From Pelobacter seleniigenes DSM 18267 (GTDB taxonomy: Bacteria > Desulfobacterota > Desulfuromonadia > Desulfuromonadales > Geopsychrobacteraceae), in the NCBI RefSeq assembly GCF_000711225.1, contig NZ_JOMG01000002.1, positions 446,501 through 510,500 on the forward strand: DNA of 64,000 bases, given 5' to 3'. Shown piece after piece: positions 46,212 through 55,758 of the stretch. Both the position numbers and the translations under genes were made by a program. The notes under the pieces were generated by a model, which was not told where the DNA came from, searched no databases, and saw nothing but the letters and a program-made list of their open reading frames with translations. Numbering within the stretch: position 1 is the stretch's first letter; each line of letters begins with the position of its first letter.

Positions 46212-47414
46212 ATGTCAAACATGGATTCAAAGATCATCGATAAGGAATTTTCCGGGCGGGACTGGACCTCCTGCAAAGTTCTGGTTGGAGGCATCCTCGG
46301 TATGGCGGTAGCCATGGGGATCGGGCGTTTCGCCTACACCCCTATCCTGCCGCTCATGCAGCGTGACCTGGGGATAACCAATACGCTGGCAGGGTGGCTG
46401 GCGGGCTGGAACTACCTCGGCTATCTGGCCGGTGCTGTTGTCTGTACGATCGCCCCCGGCCTCCTGCGCTCCCGGCTGATGGCGGGAGGCTCTTTATTGC
46501 TGAGCCTGTTGACCACCATTTTCATGGGCATGACGCTGTCGGAGTTTTTCTGGAGCCTGATGCGCCTCAGTGGCGGTTTCGCCAGCGCCGTACTATTCAT
46601 CATTATTTCCGCCGAGGTTGGGGAAACCCTGACCAGACGTGGCTATGGCCATTGGTTTGGCGCGCTATATGGCGGCGTCGGTTTCGGCATCGCCCTGAGC
46701 GGCCTGCTTGTACCATTGCTGGATAAAGCGGGAGGATGGCATACCGCCTGGACAGGGATCGGAGCTATTGCCGTAATTCTGGCCATAATCGGTATTACCC
46801 TGGGTCGAAAGCATGTTCATAGCACAGCCTCCGTAAACGATCCGGCCCAACCGAAGACAGATTTGCGCAGTATCCGCATCCTGGCCGTTGCTTATTTTCT
46901 ACAGGGTCTGGGCTATATCGTCACGGCGACCTTCATTGTCACCATTATTGCCGGCACCCCTGAATTAAAAGCTTTTGCACCATACAGCTGGGTCGCCGTC
47001 GGCTTGTCGGCCATCCCTTCCACGATTCTCTGGCCGCAACTGGCCCGTCGGATCGGGAACAAACAGGCACTATTGGCGGCCTATGTGTTACAGGCCGCCG
47101 GTATTTTTGTCAGTGCCAGTGCACATAACATCGTCGCGGTGCTGTTCGCTGCGATATCTTTCGGTGGGACCTTCCTCGGTATTGTGGCGTTGACCCTGGC
47201 GGAAGGCAAATTGCGCATGGGTAAGGAGGCAGGACGAGCCGCTGCGTTCCTGACTGCCAGTTTCAGCGTCGGTCAGATACTTGGGCCGATCGTGGCTGGC
47301 AGCCTGGCCGACCGGCAGGATGGGTTCACTCTTCCTCTGCTGCTGGCAGCAGCTTGTGTTGCCATGGGCGGAGTCTTGACCGCCCTGGATCGACGTTTTT
47401 CAAACCCGAGATAA
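46212..47414 (+). CDS. YbfB/YjiJ-type MFS transporter
   Basis: The 400-residue protein has twelve hydrophobic segments and the family opening GMAVAMGIGRFAYTPILPLM. Second-half motifs include YFLQGLGYIVTATFIVTII. It probably exports or imports a small metabolite. The next gene, a tautomerase, starts 16 bp downstream, so both form a LysR-controlled unit. Confidence 0.9.
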   Translation: MSNMDSKIIDKEFSGRDWTSCKVLVGGILGMAVAMGIGRFAYTPILPLMQRDLGITNTLAGWLAGWNYLGYLAGAVVCTIAPGLLRSRLMAGGSLLLSLLTTIFMGMTLSEFFWSLMRLSGGFASAVLFIIISAEVGETLTRRGYGHWFGALYGGVGFGIALSGLLVPLLDKAGGWHTAWTGIGAIAVILAIIGITLGRKHVHSTASVNDPAQPKTDLRSIRILAVAYFLQGLGYIVTATFIVTIIAGTPELKAFAPYSWVAVGLSAIPSTILWPQLARRIGNKQALLAAYVLQAAGIFVSASAHNIVAVLFAAISFGGTFLGIVALTLAEGKLRMGKEAGRAAAFLTASFSVGQILGPIVAGSLADRQDGFTLPLLLAAACVAMGGVLTALDRRFSNPR

Positions 47415-47430
47415 GAAAAGGAGTCTTATC

Positions 47431-47634
47431 GTGCCTTATGTCAATATCAAAATCACCAGGGAAGGCGCCAGTCGAGAGCAGAAAGCCCGGCTGATCAAGA
47501 ATGTGACCCAGTTGCTGGTTGATGAGCTTGGGAAAAATCCCGCCACAACTATCGTCGTTATCGACGAAGTTGAAACAGACAACTGGGGCATTGCCGGCGA
47601 AACAATAACCGTCAGGCGCAAGGCGGGCAAATGA
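47431..47634 (+). CDS. 4-oxalocrotonate tautomerase-family enzyme
   Basis: The 67-residue protein starts with GTG behind AAAAGGAG. After Met removal the N-terminal proline (PYVNIKITREG) is the catalytic base. The length fits the family. It interconverts keto and enol forms of an aromatic- or amino-acid-derived substrate. It is linked to the MFS transporter. Confidence 0.92.
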   Translation: MPYVNIKITREGASREQKARLIKNVTQLLVDELGKNPATTIVVIDEVETDNWGIAGETITVRRKAGK

Positions 47635-47736
47635 CATCGAGAAACACGCCTGCCAGCCTTTCGCCAGACAGTTCACGGCAGTCGTTGCGAACCTCCGTTG
47701 CAGTTGGCAAGGGAGGATTCACCACCTCAAAACACC

Positions 47737-48696
47737 TCAATTAACCACATTCACCGCTCGACCATCGAGAAGCGCCGCCACATTTGCCGCAATCAGCTCG
47801 ATCAGCCGTTGCCGGGTTTCCAACCGTCGCCAGCCGATATGCGGGGTCATGATGACATTGTTTTTGGCGAACAGCGGGTTATCCAAGGCCGGCGGCTCCG
47901 GATCCTGGACATCGAGCCCGGCCCCGGCGATGCGACCGCTTTCCAACGCGTCGATCAGGTCGCCCTCGTTGATGATGGCGCCGCGGGCGGTATTGATGAT
48001 GTACGCACCAGGCTTGCACAACCCCAGGCTGTCACGATTGATGAGGTGCCGGGTCTGGTGGTTGAGGGGGCAGTGGATACTGATAAAGTCGCTCTGGCTA
48101 AGCAGTTCCTCGAGCGAAGCCGACTGAACCTGCGGGTCGGCCCAGTCCCTTGGGGTCCGACTGGAAATCAGCACTTTCATGCCCAGCGCCAGGGCAACTT
48201 TCATCACCGCCTGGCCGATGGCCCCGCTGCCGCCGATCAGGCCGAGAGTTTTACCGGTCACTTCAAAATGGGGCACCAGCAGGTGGCGGGTAAAATTATC
48301 GAACTGGCCGGCACTCAGCATCCGCTGCTGCTGGGGTAACGATGCGCTGAAGTTGAGGATGAAAGTAATCACCAGGTGGGCCACCGCTTCGGTGCTGTAA
48401 CTGGGGATATTGCACACGGCAATCTCCTTGGCACGGGCGGCCGCTATATCGATATTGTTGAACCCGGTCCCGGCTTCGCAGATCATCTCGACACTGTCCG
48501 GGAACTGAGCTATCAACTCGCCGCTGACCGGCATTTCTTTGGTGATGACGATATTCTGCCCAGCCACGCGCGCAAGGATGTCGTCTTCACTGGTCTCCGG
48601 ATAACTGGAGCAGGTGACGATCCTGTCCAGCGAAGAGAAATCCAGGCATTTGTCAAAATCGATCTTATCGACATTCAAAAAAACCGCTTTTTTCAT
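47737..48696 (-). CDS. D-isomer-specific 2-hydroxyacid dehydrogenase
   Basis: The 319-residue protein has the NAD-binding motif LGLIGGSGAIGQAV and the catalytic-domain signatures (INTARGAIINEGDLIDAL, PHIGWRRLETRQR). It reduces a 2-keto acid with NADH, or the reverse. I start at MKKAVFLNV, where AGAGAGG precedes; the frame opens 28 codons upstream. The substrate is not predictable. Confidence 0.92.
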   Translation of the reverse strand: MKKAVFLNVDKIDFDKCLDFSSLDRIVTCSSYPETSEDDILARVAGQNIVITKEMPVSGELIAQFPDSVEMICEAGTGFNNIDIAAARAKEIAVCNIPSYSTEAVAHLVITFILNFSASLPQQQRMLSAGQFDNFTRHLLVPHFEVTGKTLGLIGGSGAIGQAVMKVALALGMKVLISSRTPRDWADPQVQSASLEELLSQSDFISIHCPLNHQTRHLINRDSLGLCKPGAYIINTARGAIINEGDLIDALESGRIAGAGLDVQDPEPPALDNPLFAKNNVIMTPHIGWRRLETRQRLIELIAANVAALLDGRAVNVVN

Positions 48697-48916
48697 GGGT
48701 ACCTCTCTTAATGATATTTTCAAGCTGAATTCAGTTTTTCGAAACCGGGAAGAGGATAACAGAGAATGCCCTTCGCTCAAGCCTGTTTTTTTTGACCGCC
48801 CCCTCCCACGACGAGCAAATCGGGCCGGTACTGCTGTTCAGCGGAATCGCTTTTGAAGGCTTGACTTTATCTCCAGACAAAGTATCTTGAGGTGAAGATA
48901 TTGAGATGAGGTGACC

Positions 48917-49417
48917 ATGCAAGATCATGTCGACAAAATCATGGCCCAATGGGCAGCAACCGGAATCGCCGCAGATGTTTCGCCGATGGCGGTGTTGACC
49001 AGGATATTCCGCTTGAATAAACAGATGCGCCAGCCGCTGGCCACAACCTTCCGGAAACACCATCTTCATGACGGTGATTTCGATCTGTTGGCGACCCTGT
49101 TCCGGAGTAACCAGCCCGCCGGCATGACCCCCAACGAGCTCAGAAGTTCCATCGTACTCAGCTCCGGGGCCATGACCAACCGGCTCGACGGGCTGGAATC
49201 GGCCGGGCTTATTGTGCGCGCAGCGAATCCGCAGGACCGGCGCAGCACCCTGATCAAACTGACTGCCAAAGGCCGACAGACGGTAGAGGATTCCCTTGCG
49301 GACTATCTGGATGTTCTGGAAAACCTGCTCAGCTGCCTGAGTACAGCAGAACGTGACACGGGCGCAGCCATACTCCGCAAACTGCTTATCCACATCGAGG
49401 GCACGGCTGATGAATAA
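48917..49417 (+). CDS. MarR-family transcriptional regulator
   Basis: The 166-residue protein has a winged HTH (MTPNELRSSIVLSSGAMTNRLDGLESAGLIVR with the wing NPQDRRSTLIKLTAKG). GAGGTGACC lies before the ATG at 48917. It overlaps the DMT transporter start by 8 bp and probably represses this operon. Confidence 0.94.
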   Translation: MQDHVDKIMAQWAATGIAADVSPMAVLTRIFRLNKQMRQPLATTFRKHHLHDGDFDLLATLFRSNQPAGMTPNELRSSIVLSSGAMTNRLDGLESAGLIVRAANPQDRRSTLIKLTAKGRQTVEDSLADYLDVLENLLSCLSTAERDTGAAILRKLLIHIEGTADE

Positions 49418-50324
49418 AACCATCCTCGGCGCTCATCTGAATCTGCTGCTCTGGACCTTCATCGTCGGCCTCTCTTTTCCGGCGGTCAGTATGCTGAGCA
49501 GAGGACTACCGCCGATTTTGCTGACTTCGTTCCGGTTTGCCGTTGCCATCCTTTCCATAGCCCCGTTTTTAAAGGGGAAAGCAGACGTCAAACCGTCCCG
49601 CAAAGGGTTTGCCCTCTATACCCTGATGGCCTTCTGCCTAGCCCTGTTCTTCTGTGGCATGTTCTGGGCAGCCGAAAGGGCCACGTCCCTGTCCATGGCG
49701 ACCCTGTATGTCAGCGTTCCGCTGCTGGCCTATCTCTTCGGCCGGCTACTCAGCGTGGAGAGAGCCGACCTTAAAATGCTCGTCGTTCTGCTGACCGGAG
49801 CGGTCGGAGCCTTGCTGCTTGCTTTTATCGATGCGGGCCGGGTCCACGGTGGGATGACCTTCGGGAAGGGAGAGGCGGTCTTTTTTGTCGGTTGCATCGC
49901 TTCGGCCCTGTACCCGGTGCTGACCAAAGCCGGCCTGCAAAAGGGGCTGCTGTCTTCCTCTGCGCTGGTCCGCACTTTCTGGAGCCTGTTCTTGGGCAGC
50001 CTGCTGATGGCATTGGCCGGCCTGTTGTTTGAAGCGCCTGCCGATCTGCTGCGCATGAACCTCCGGGATGTCCTGCTCATTGTCTATCTCGGCATATTCT
50101 CCAGCGGGCTGACCTTCTGGCTGATGCAATACGCCACGGCTGTCCTCACCCCCGCAGCAGTGACGGCCTACAGCTATCTGGTTCCCTTTGTATCCATGGT
50201 TTTTCTGTTTGTGGAAAATCCGGCGGAACTGAGTTTAAAATGGCTGCCGGGCAGCCTCCTGGTCGCCGTCGCCATCCTCCAGCTGCTCCGCTATGACCTG
50301 AACAAGAGACAAAAACTGAATTGA
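49410..50324 (+). CDS. EamA/DMT-family transporter
   Basis: The 304-residue protein has ten hydrophobic segments in two EamA repeats (FPAVSMLSRGLPPILLTSFR and MQYATAVLTPAAVTAYSYLVP). It is an exporter of metabolites or drugs. It is co-transcribed with a MarR regulator and followed by a hairpin at 50410. Confidence 0.92.
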   Translation: MNKTILGAHLNLLLWTFIVGLSFPAVSMLSRGLPPILLTSFRFAVAILSIAPFLKGKADVKPSRKGFALYTLMAFCLALFFCGMFWAAERATSLSMATLYVSVPLLAYLFGRLLSVERADLKMLVVLLTGAVGALLLAFIDAGRVHGGMTFGKGEAVFFVGCIASALYPVLTKAGLQKGLLSSSALVRTFWSLFLGSLLMALAGLLFEAPADLLRMNLRDVLLIVYLGIFSSGLTFWLMQYATAVLTPAAVTAYSYLVPFVSMVFLFVENPAELSLKWLPGSLLVAVAILQLLRYDLNKRQKLN

Positions 50325-50409
50325 GGTTTGCCCGAGTGCTTTCTTAAAAAGGCGCTTGCTGCCGCCAACCGCTTGAAACATTTGCCAGCGGCGAATTACA
50401 GCTAAAATG

Positions 50410-50445
50410 CCAGGAAAGGTACACCCGGCCGAGCACCTTTCCTGG
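50410..50445. terminator. Hairpin between convergent genes
   Basis: CCAGGAAAGGT and ACCTTTCCTGG form a perfect 11-bp stem with a 14-nt loop, positioned to serve both the DMT gene (+) and the FG-GAP gene (-). Confidence 0.7.
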
Positions 50446-50472
50446 TCTTGTCGGTTGTTCAGGGATGAGTCT

Positions 50473-53400
50473 TCAATCGAATTGATATAGCGCGAAATTA
50501 GAACCGGAAATGACCTCCAGTCTGCCATCACCATCAATATCTCTGACCGGCAAATTATTGTAGCGGCCAAGCTGGTCCCCCAGGTTGGTCTCGCGCCACA
50601 GCAATTGCCCGGTTCCGCTTGCCAATACGCTGAGTTCGTCGCCGCTGGCCACCAGCAACTCGGGCACGCCGTCATCGTCAAGATCGGCTGGGGTCAGGGC
50701 TGCAACAGGAGACTCACTCAGGGTCCCGAAGGTCGCTTGAAGGGAAAAAGGTGCCCCAGAATAGATGCCGATGGTTCCATCCTCCTGACCGATCAGGATT
50801 TCCATCTGCCCGTCTCCATCAAGGTCGTAGACGTCGATCGTTGTAGCCGCCAGTTCTCTAAGCCAGTCGTAGTGATGAGTGACACCGTCGATGGCATAAA
50901 CCCTGCTACCATTGACGACTACCAGAATTTCCAGAGTCTCATCATTGTCAACATTCGCGACGTCGATATCGCTAATGGTTCTCCAACTATTTTGCAAACT
51001 GACACTTTTCCATTTTTCGGCCAGGGTAACTCCGTTCAGTACGACCAGGTAACCTCCGGTTGCTCCGATTATTTCAGTGTCACCGTCGCCATCGACATCC
51101 GCCACTTTCAAAGCCGTAAACGGTTCATCTTCATAAATGGCACTTTGTCCCTCCAATATATGGGTCCGACCATTGTAAACCTGAACCAGTCCGTCATGGT
51201 GATCAGAAGCAGCGAGGATGAACTCCGTTTCATCATCATCATCAACGTCGGCAATCCGAACCTGATTGATCCCCTCCCAAGAACGAATACCCGGTAAATC
51301 GTTACTGCTCTGCCATTCCAAAAAATGGGTCGCTGCATCAAAAACACTGATAACACCATCGCCATACCCACTGTTGCTCGTGAAAGAGACCATGACAATC
51401 TCCTCCTCGCCATCGTCGTCCACGTCGCCAATGGCAACAGCGCTCAAGGGGCCATCCAGGTGGCTATTCTGCCATTCAATCCCTGTCGCAGGATCGGCAA
51501 CGAGCAGGAAATTACCGGCTAAGTTGCGTCTTCCCGCTCCCCATAAGACTTCCATGGTCCCGTCGTCATCCACATCGCCAACCGCCAGGCCAGCGCTCCC
51601 AGAGGCCGGATTGATAATCGCCCAGCGTTCGGCAATACCATCACCTTCGTAACAGTGAATCGAGCCCCACTGATCATCGCCATAAAGAATTTCGGCGATA
51701 CCATCCTCGTCCAGATCAGTCACCAAAAGAGTCCCAATATCCAGGTCGGTAGACATCTCACTCTTTGGAGTTTGCAGTTCCGCATCGAAAAGGGTAATTT
51801 TGTACCAAGAAGCGGCAGCTACAATCTCGTCGCGGCCATCGCCATCGATATCACCGGTACGGACAATGGCACCGAACCCGTTAATATAGTCCCACTCAAG
51901 TTGCCGCGTGGCGGCATCGATCACATAACCATGATTGACTCCGGCAATGACGATCTCCATTGCCGGGTCATCATCAACATTGCCAACCGCTATATCACTG
52001 CCGCCATAGCCCTCAGTCTGCCAAAGGAGGTTCCCCGCAGCAGTATAGACATAAACCTTGAGACCTTCGCTGGTGATGATTTCAGCCTGACCATCGCCAT
52101 TCAGATCCGCCGCAACCAGGGCACTCACCGCCCCCGGCGTCTGCAATGAGGCCTGACGGACAAAATTGTCCCCGGAAAAGATCTCAATGGCCCCATTTTC
52201 ATAACTGACCAGGATCTCTCCGGTGCCATCACCATCCAGATCGGCAACAACCATCCGAGTGACCCCAACCGCTGACAGCTCACTCAGAAAAATTTGTTCA
52301 TAGCCACCATCTTCATCGGCCCGGAGGACATACCAATACTGGTCAGTATCTCCCAATGAGGAGGCCACGGTCACGATTTCCAAAGATCCATCTCCATTCA
52401 GATCTTGAACAGCCAGACCTGAGCGGCCTATAGAGGTGCCAAAGCGACCGTAAAGCCACTCTTGACTTAGGAGTTCGGGATTGGCTGGCGAAACCGGTAC
52501 GACCTCCACATGAACGCTGTCCAGGTCACTGCTATTATTACCATCATTCACCACCATCTGCAGAGTGTAACTGCCACTCTCTACGGCATGAAAACTGGGA
52601 GTCGCAGTCGTACGATAATTCAAGGTTGGGCAGTTGTAAGCGGGGCAAGCAGAGAAGGACCATTGATAGCTCAACAAATCCCCTTCAGGATCACTACTGG
52701 CGCTGCCATCGAGAGTCACCAGGTTGCCTTGATAAACACTCCGGTCGCTGCCAGCGTCGGCAATCGGGTCATGATTAGTCGGCACATAGTCCGGCGGGAG
52801 GGGATTGTTGATATCCGTCTCCCAATCGCCATCGCCGTCACCATCCGTGTCTGCCTCCAAATGGGAGGACGTTTCTGTAACAAAAGACATTCGGACAAAG
52901 GTTTCAGCATCACCGTTGCACTTGAATGCCCCTCTTGTCGGCCAGATCAAATCATTATAGGTTCGCAAAGGCTGCTCGGTCTCCAGATTGACATAGCCGA
53001 AATCAGGGTGATAGTAACGGCCAGAGACCGTCTCTTCCACATACCCCGAACCATAGTTAATACCGCTGAAAAAGTTTTCATAGCGGAACACCTGACCACT
53101 GCCGTCATCGCCCAGGAGCATATTCATGGTCAGGCTTTCTGCGTATTGCGTACTGACAAAATTGATCTGCAATTCTCCGTCCGATGTATTGCTGGAGCTG
53201 TCCTGGCTCACCTTCAGTGAATGGAAGCTCATATGTACCGTACCTAGATCTCCATCGCTGTTTAGAAATGTCCCCGCGACCGAGGCCCCGCCATTGATAA
53301 CCAGGCCGTTGTCACAGTAATCCTGAAATTCAAAAAAGTCTTTGAAGCTGAGCTTGTCGGTGTCCACCTCCATATTACTCACCAGTCGACCACCGCAAGA

Positions 53401-53772
53401 CCCTGCATAATAGGCAGTGGGCAGCTTGGTTGCTGCTGTTTGAGCCGACAGGCTGGACGCTTGCGGAACCAGACGCTCAAGATGCAGCGTCTTGCGTAAG
53501 GTTGCGGAAATGCTTTGGGCGGACATCGTGCTGCTGTCAGCAGGGGTTTCAACGGACATCAAACCAACTGTCATCCCCTGTTGCTGGCCAAAGTAGGCAC
53601 CGACTGCCAATGGTTCGGCATTCGTCTCATCAACTGCCGCCGCGGAGGTCAGGCCCGAATAGCTCAGGCTGGATGAGTTATCGGTAGTACCGCCCCCGCC
53701 GCCGCCCCCGCCGCAGGCATTCAATTGCAAGACAAGAGCAAAGGTTAAAACCAAGGATAATAATTGCTTCAT
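50473..53772 (-). CDS. Large lipoprotein with PKD-like domain and FG-GAP/VCBS repeats
   Basis: The 1099-residue protein has a signal peptide with lipobox LNAC (C20) followed by an eight-glycine run. An unknown domain (about 40-310), a PKD-like Ig domain (about 330-430, ADAGSDRSVYQGNLVTLDGS, SSDPEGDLLSYQWSF), then about a dozen FG-GAP repeats with DxDGDG calcium loops follow. This is a surface-exposed beta-propeller protein, perhaps for adhesion or binding. AGGAGGG precedes the ATG at 53772. It has no neighbours in an operon. Confidence 0.9.
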   Translation of the reverse strand: MKQLLSLVLTFALVLQLNACGGGGGGGGTTDNSSSLSYSGLTSAAAVDETNAEPLAVGAYFGQQQGMTVGLMSVETPADSSTMSAQSISATLRKTLHLERLVPQASSLSAQTAATKLPTAYYAGSCGGRLVSNMEVDTDKLSFKDFFEFQDYCDNGLVINGGASVAGTFLNSDGDLGTVHMSFHSLKVSQDSSSNTSDGELQINFVSTQYAESLTMNMLLGDDGSGQVFRYENFFSGINYGSGYVEETVSGRYYHPDFGYVNLETEQPLRTYNDLIWPTRGAFKCNGDAETFVRMSFVTETSSHLEADTDGDGDGDWETDINNPLPPDYVPTNHDPIADAGSDRSVYQGNLVTLDGSASSDPEGDLLSYQWSFSACPAYNCPTLNYRTTATPSFHAVESGSYTLQMVVNDGNNSSDLDSVHVEVVPVSPANPELLSQEWLYGRFGTSIGRSGLAVQDLNGDGSLEIVTVASSLGDTDQYWYVLRADEDGGYEQIFLSELSAVGVTRMVVADLDGDGTGEILVSYENGAIEIFSGDNFVRQASLQTPGAVSALVAADLNGDGQAEIITSEGLKVYVYTAAGNLLWQTEGYGGSDIAVGNVDDDPAMEIVIAGVNHGYVIDAATRQLEWDYINGFGAIVRTGDIDGDGRDEIVAAASWYKITLFDAELQTPKSEMSTDLDIGTLLVTDLDEDGIAEILYGDDQWGSIHCYEGDGIAERWAIINPASGSAGLAVGDVDDDGTMEVLWGAGRRNLAGNFLLVADPATGIEWQNSHLDGPLSAVAIGDVDDDGEEEIVMVSFTSNSGYGDGVISVFDAATHFLEWQSSNDLPGIRSWEGINQVRIADVDDDDETEFILAASDHHDGLVQVYNGRTHILEGQSAIYEDEPFTALKVADVDGDGDTEIIGATGGYLVVLNGVTLAEKWKSVSLQNSWRTISDIDVANVDNDETLEILVVVNGSRVYAIDGVTHHYDWLRELAATTIDVYDLDGDGQMEILIGQEDGTIGIYSGAPFSLQATFGTLSESPVAALTPADLDDDGVPELLVASGDELSVLASGTGQLLWRETNLGDQLGRYNNLPVRDIDGDGRLEVISGSNFALYQFD

Positions 53773-54000
53773 TTCCGCCCTCCTGGCAAAGATTTCAGAC
53801 TGATCCGTTTTGCAAAAAAATAGGGACAGACCACTTTGATACAAAGCAGCACGTCCCTATGACTGAACCCAATAATATTCTTGTTTTGCCGACACGTTAA
53901 CCTCCCCTCCCACAACAATTAACATAAAGTTACCGATATTCACATATCTGTCAACGGAGAACACCCCAACAATAAAAAAGTTACTTGATTGAAACATTCG
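53773..54000. other. Intergenic region with REP-like hairpin
   Basis: No gene is supported. A hairpin ATAGGGAC...GTCCCTAT (53820-53860) with GGGACAG character lies upstream of the FG-GAP gene. Confidence 0.4.
53820..53860. repeat. REP-like hairpin (GGGACAG type)
   Basis: An 8-bp perfect stem encloses 25 nt. It shares GGGACAG with the inverted repeat at 10227-10292. Confidence 0.5.
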
Positions 54001-54120
54001 GCGAACTACCAGGAAGGTTCGACCAACCCTGAATGCGGCATTATCAATATCTCCTCCATGAAGGCCTTTCCCGCGCTGGCCAAGATCCGGGCCAATCAAA
54101 GCCAAGGCTGCGAGCAGTAA
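54001..54120 (+). pseudogene. Short-chain dehydrogenase remnant upstream of uxuA
   Basis: The frame reads GIINISSMKAFPALAKIRA, the strand-4/catalytic-Ser region of SDR enzymes, then stops. There is no start, no Rossmann N-terminus and no YxxxK. uxuA follows 140 bp later. Hexuronate operons often carry an SDR oxidoreductase, so this may be a decayed partner. Confidence 0.5.
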
Positions 54121-54259
54121 TTTCACTCAGAGGTTGGCAGTTCACATGGCAAAGGTTAAAATCAGAAGGAAAGCCATCACGGCCAGGTTTGTTACTGGTG
54201 TGGTGGTCCCGGTTGACGACGGATTTTCCGCCTGCTCAGGCATCTAGGAGGTCATCAGG

Positions 54260-55471
54260 ATGGCATTAGAAGAATCTTTCCGCTGGTACGGACCGAACGA
54301 TACCGTTTCACTGGCATATATCAAACAAACCGGTGCGACATCGGTTATCACCAGTCTGCATCAAATTCCCTACGGCGAAGCCTGGCCCTTTGAGGCCATT
54401 ATGGAGCGCAAAACCATGCTGGAAGAGGCTGGTCTGCGCTGGGCCGCGGTCGAGTCGGTGCCGGTCCATGAGGACATCAAGACCCGGACCGGGGAATATC
54501 AGAAGTATATTGAGAATTACCAGACCAGCCTGATCAATCTGGGTAAGGCCGGGGTGGATGTGGTCATCTATAACTTCATGCCGGTGCTCGATTGGGTGCG
54601 CACCGAACTGACCCACAAGCTCGCGGACGGCTCGGAATGCCTCTACTTCGACCCGGTTCAGTTCGCCGCTTTTGATATCTTCCTGCTGCAGCGCGAAGGG
54701 GCGGAACAGGACTACTCTCCAGAGCAGGTCAAGGCCGCCGAGCAGTTTATCAACGGCCTTTCCGCAACAGAAAAGAAAACCTTTGAACGCAACCTCATCG
54801 ATGTCTTTCCCGGCACCAGGATGGGGCTGGATATTCAAGATGTCCGCAACATGCTGGCCAAATACAAGGATATTGACCGGGCCAAGCTGAAAGAGCATTA
54901 CCGGCTGTTTCTGGAAGCGGTGGTCCCGGTTGCCGCCCAGGCCGGCGTCAGGTTGGCGGTTCACCCGGATGATCCCCCCTGGAATATCATGGGCTTGCCG
55001 CGGATTGTCAGTTGTGAAGAAGACATCCGTGACCTTCTGGGAATGGTGGACGACCCGGCCAACGGCCTCTGTTTCTGTACCGGCAGTTATAGCCCGCGTG
55101 CCGACAACAACCTGCCGGAGATGATCAGGAAGTTCGGCCGACGCATCAATGTGGCGCATTTGCGCAGCACCCAGCGCAATCCGGACGGCAGCTTCTACGA
55201 AGCCAACCACCTGGAAGGCTCGGTGGATATGTATGAGGTGGTTCTGGCTCTGCTGGAAGAGATGGCTGAGCGGAAGAGCAGCGGCCGGAAAGATTGGCGG
55301 CTGACCTATCGCCCCGACCACGGCCATACCATGATGGATGATCTGAACAAGCCCCCCATCGACAATCCTGGCTACACGGCGATCGGCCGGCTGCGCGGAC
55401 TTGCTGAAATTCGCGGGCTGGAGCTTGGCATCCTCCGCTCCCTCCCGAAACTGAAAAATTTAATGGACTAG
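54260..55471 (+). CDS. uxuA: D-mannonate dehydratase
   Basis: The 403-residue protein has the UxuA signatures: FRWYGPNDTVSLAYIKQTGA, IYNFMPVLDWVRT, LAVHPDDPPW, CFCTGSYSPR, VAHLRSTQRN and YRPDHGHTMMDD. The His/Asp/Cys residues hold the divalent metal. It dehydrates mannonate to 2-keto-3-deoxygluconate in hexuronate breakdown. TAGGAGG precedes the ATG. No other glucuronate genes are in the window. Confidence 0.97.
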   Translation: MALEESFRWYGPNDTVSLAYIKQTGATSVITSLHQIPYGEAWPFEAIMERKTMLEEAGLRWAAVESVPVHEDIKTRTGEYQKYIENYQTSLINLGKAGVDVVIYNFMPVLDWVRTELTHKLADGSECLYFDPVQFAAFDIFLLQREGAEQDYSPEQVKAAEQFINGLSATEKKTFERNLIDVFPGTRMGLDIQDVRNMLAKYKDIDRAKLKEHYRLFLEAVVPVAAQAGVRLAVHPDDPPWNIMGLPRIVSCEEDIRDLLGMVDDPANGLCFCTGSYSPRADNNLPEMIRKFGRRINVAHLRSTQRNPDGSFYEANHLEGSVDMYEVVLALLEEMAERKSSGRKDWRLTYRPDHGHTMMDDLNKPPIDNPGYTAIGRLRGLAEIRGLELGILRSLPKLKNLMD

Positions 55472-55484
55472 CCCAACCAGTAGA

Positions 55485-55519
55485 ATAATCGACCGGGGCT
55501 CAATACCCCGGTCGATTAT
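55485..55519 (+). terminator. Terminator after uxuA
   Basis: ATAATCGACCGGGG and CCCCGGTCGATTAT form a 14-bp perfect stem with a 7-nt loop followed by TTT. Confidence 0.88.
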
Positions 55520-55758
55520 TTGCGCAAGGCAGAGGAGTCGGTGCCGCAAGCGGGTCAAATACCAACTCATCATTGCGGGTCTTCACAACCGATCGCAGCA
55601 CCAACCACCCGTCCTGGGGACCCATGGACATCTATCGCAGAATTCTCCAGGACATTTTACTTTTCCCCCTCACCTCTGGAACGGAACAAGTTGACCAAAA
55701 TTGCGGAAGACATGGACATGCCTGGAGAAATTCCAGGATGGCCTTTTCCAACAACCGG

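Noticed and set aside
53857-54126. 89-codon open frame on the minus strand
   Set aside because: No ribosome site or family; it overlaps the REP-like hairpin and the SDR remnant on the other strand.
55520-55758. Short open frames between uxuA and rsgA
   Set aside because: No start signals and no recognisable protein; probably non-coding.
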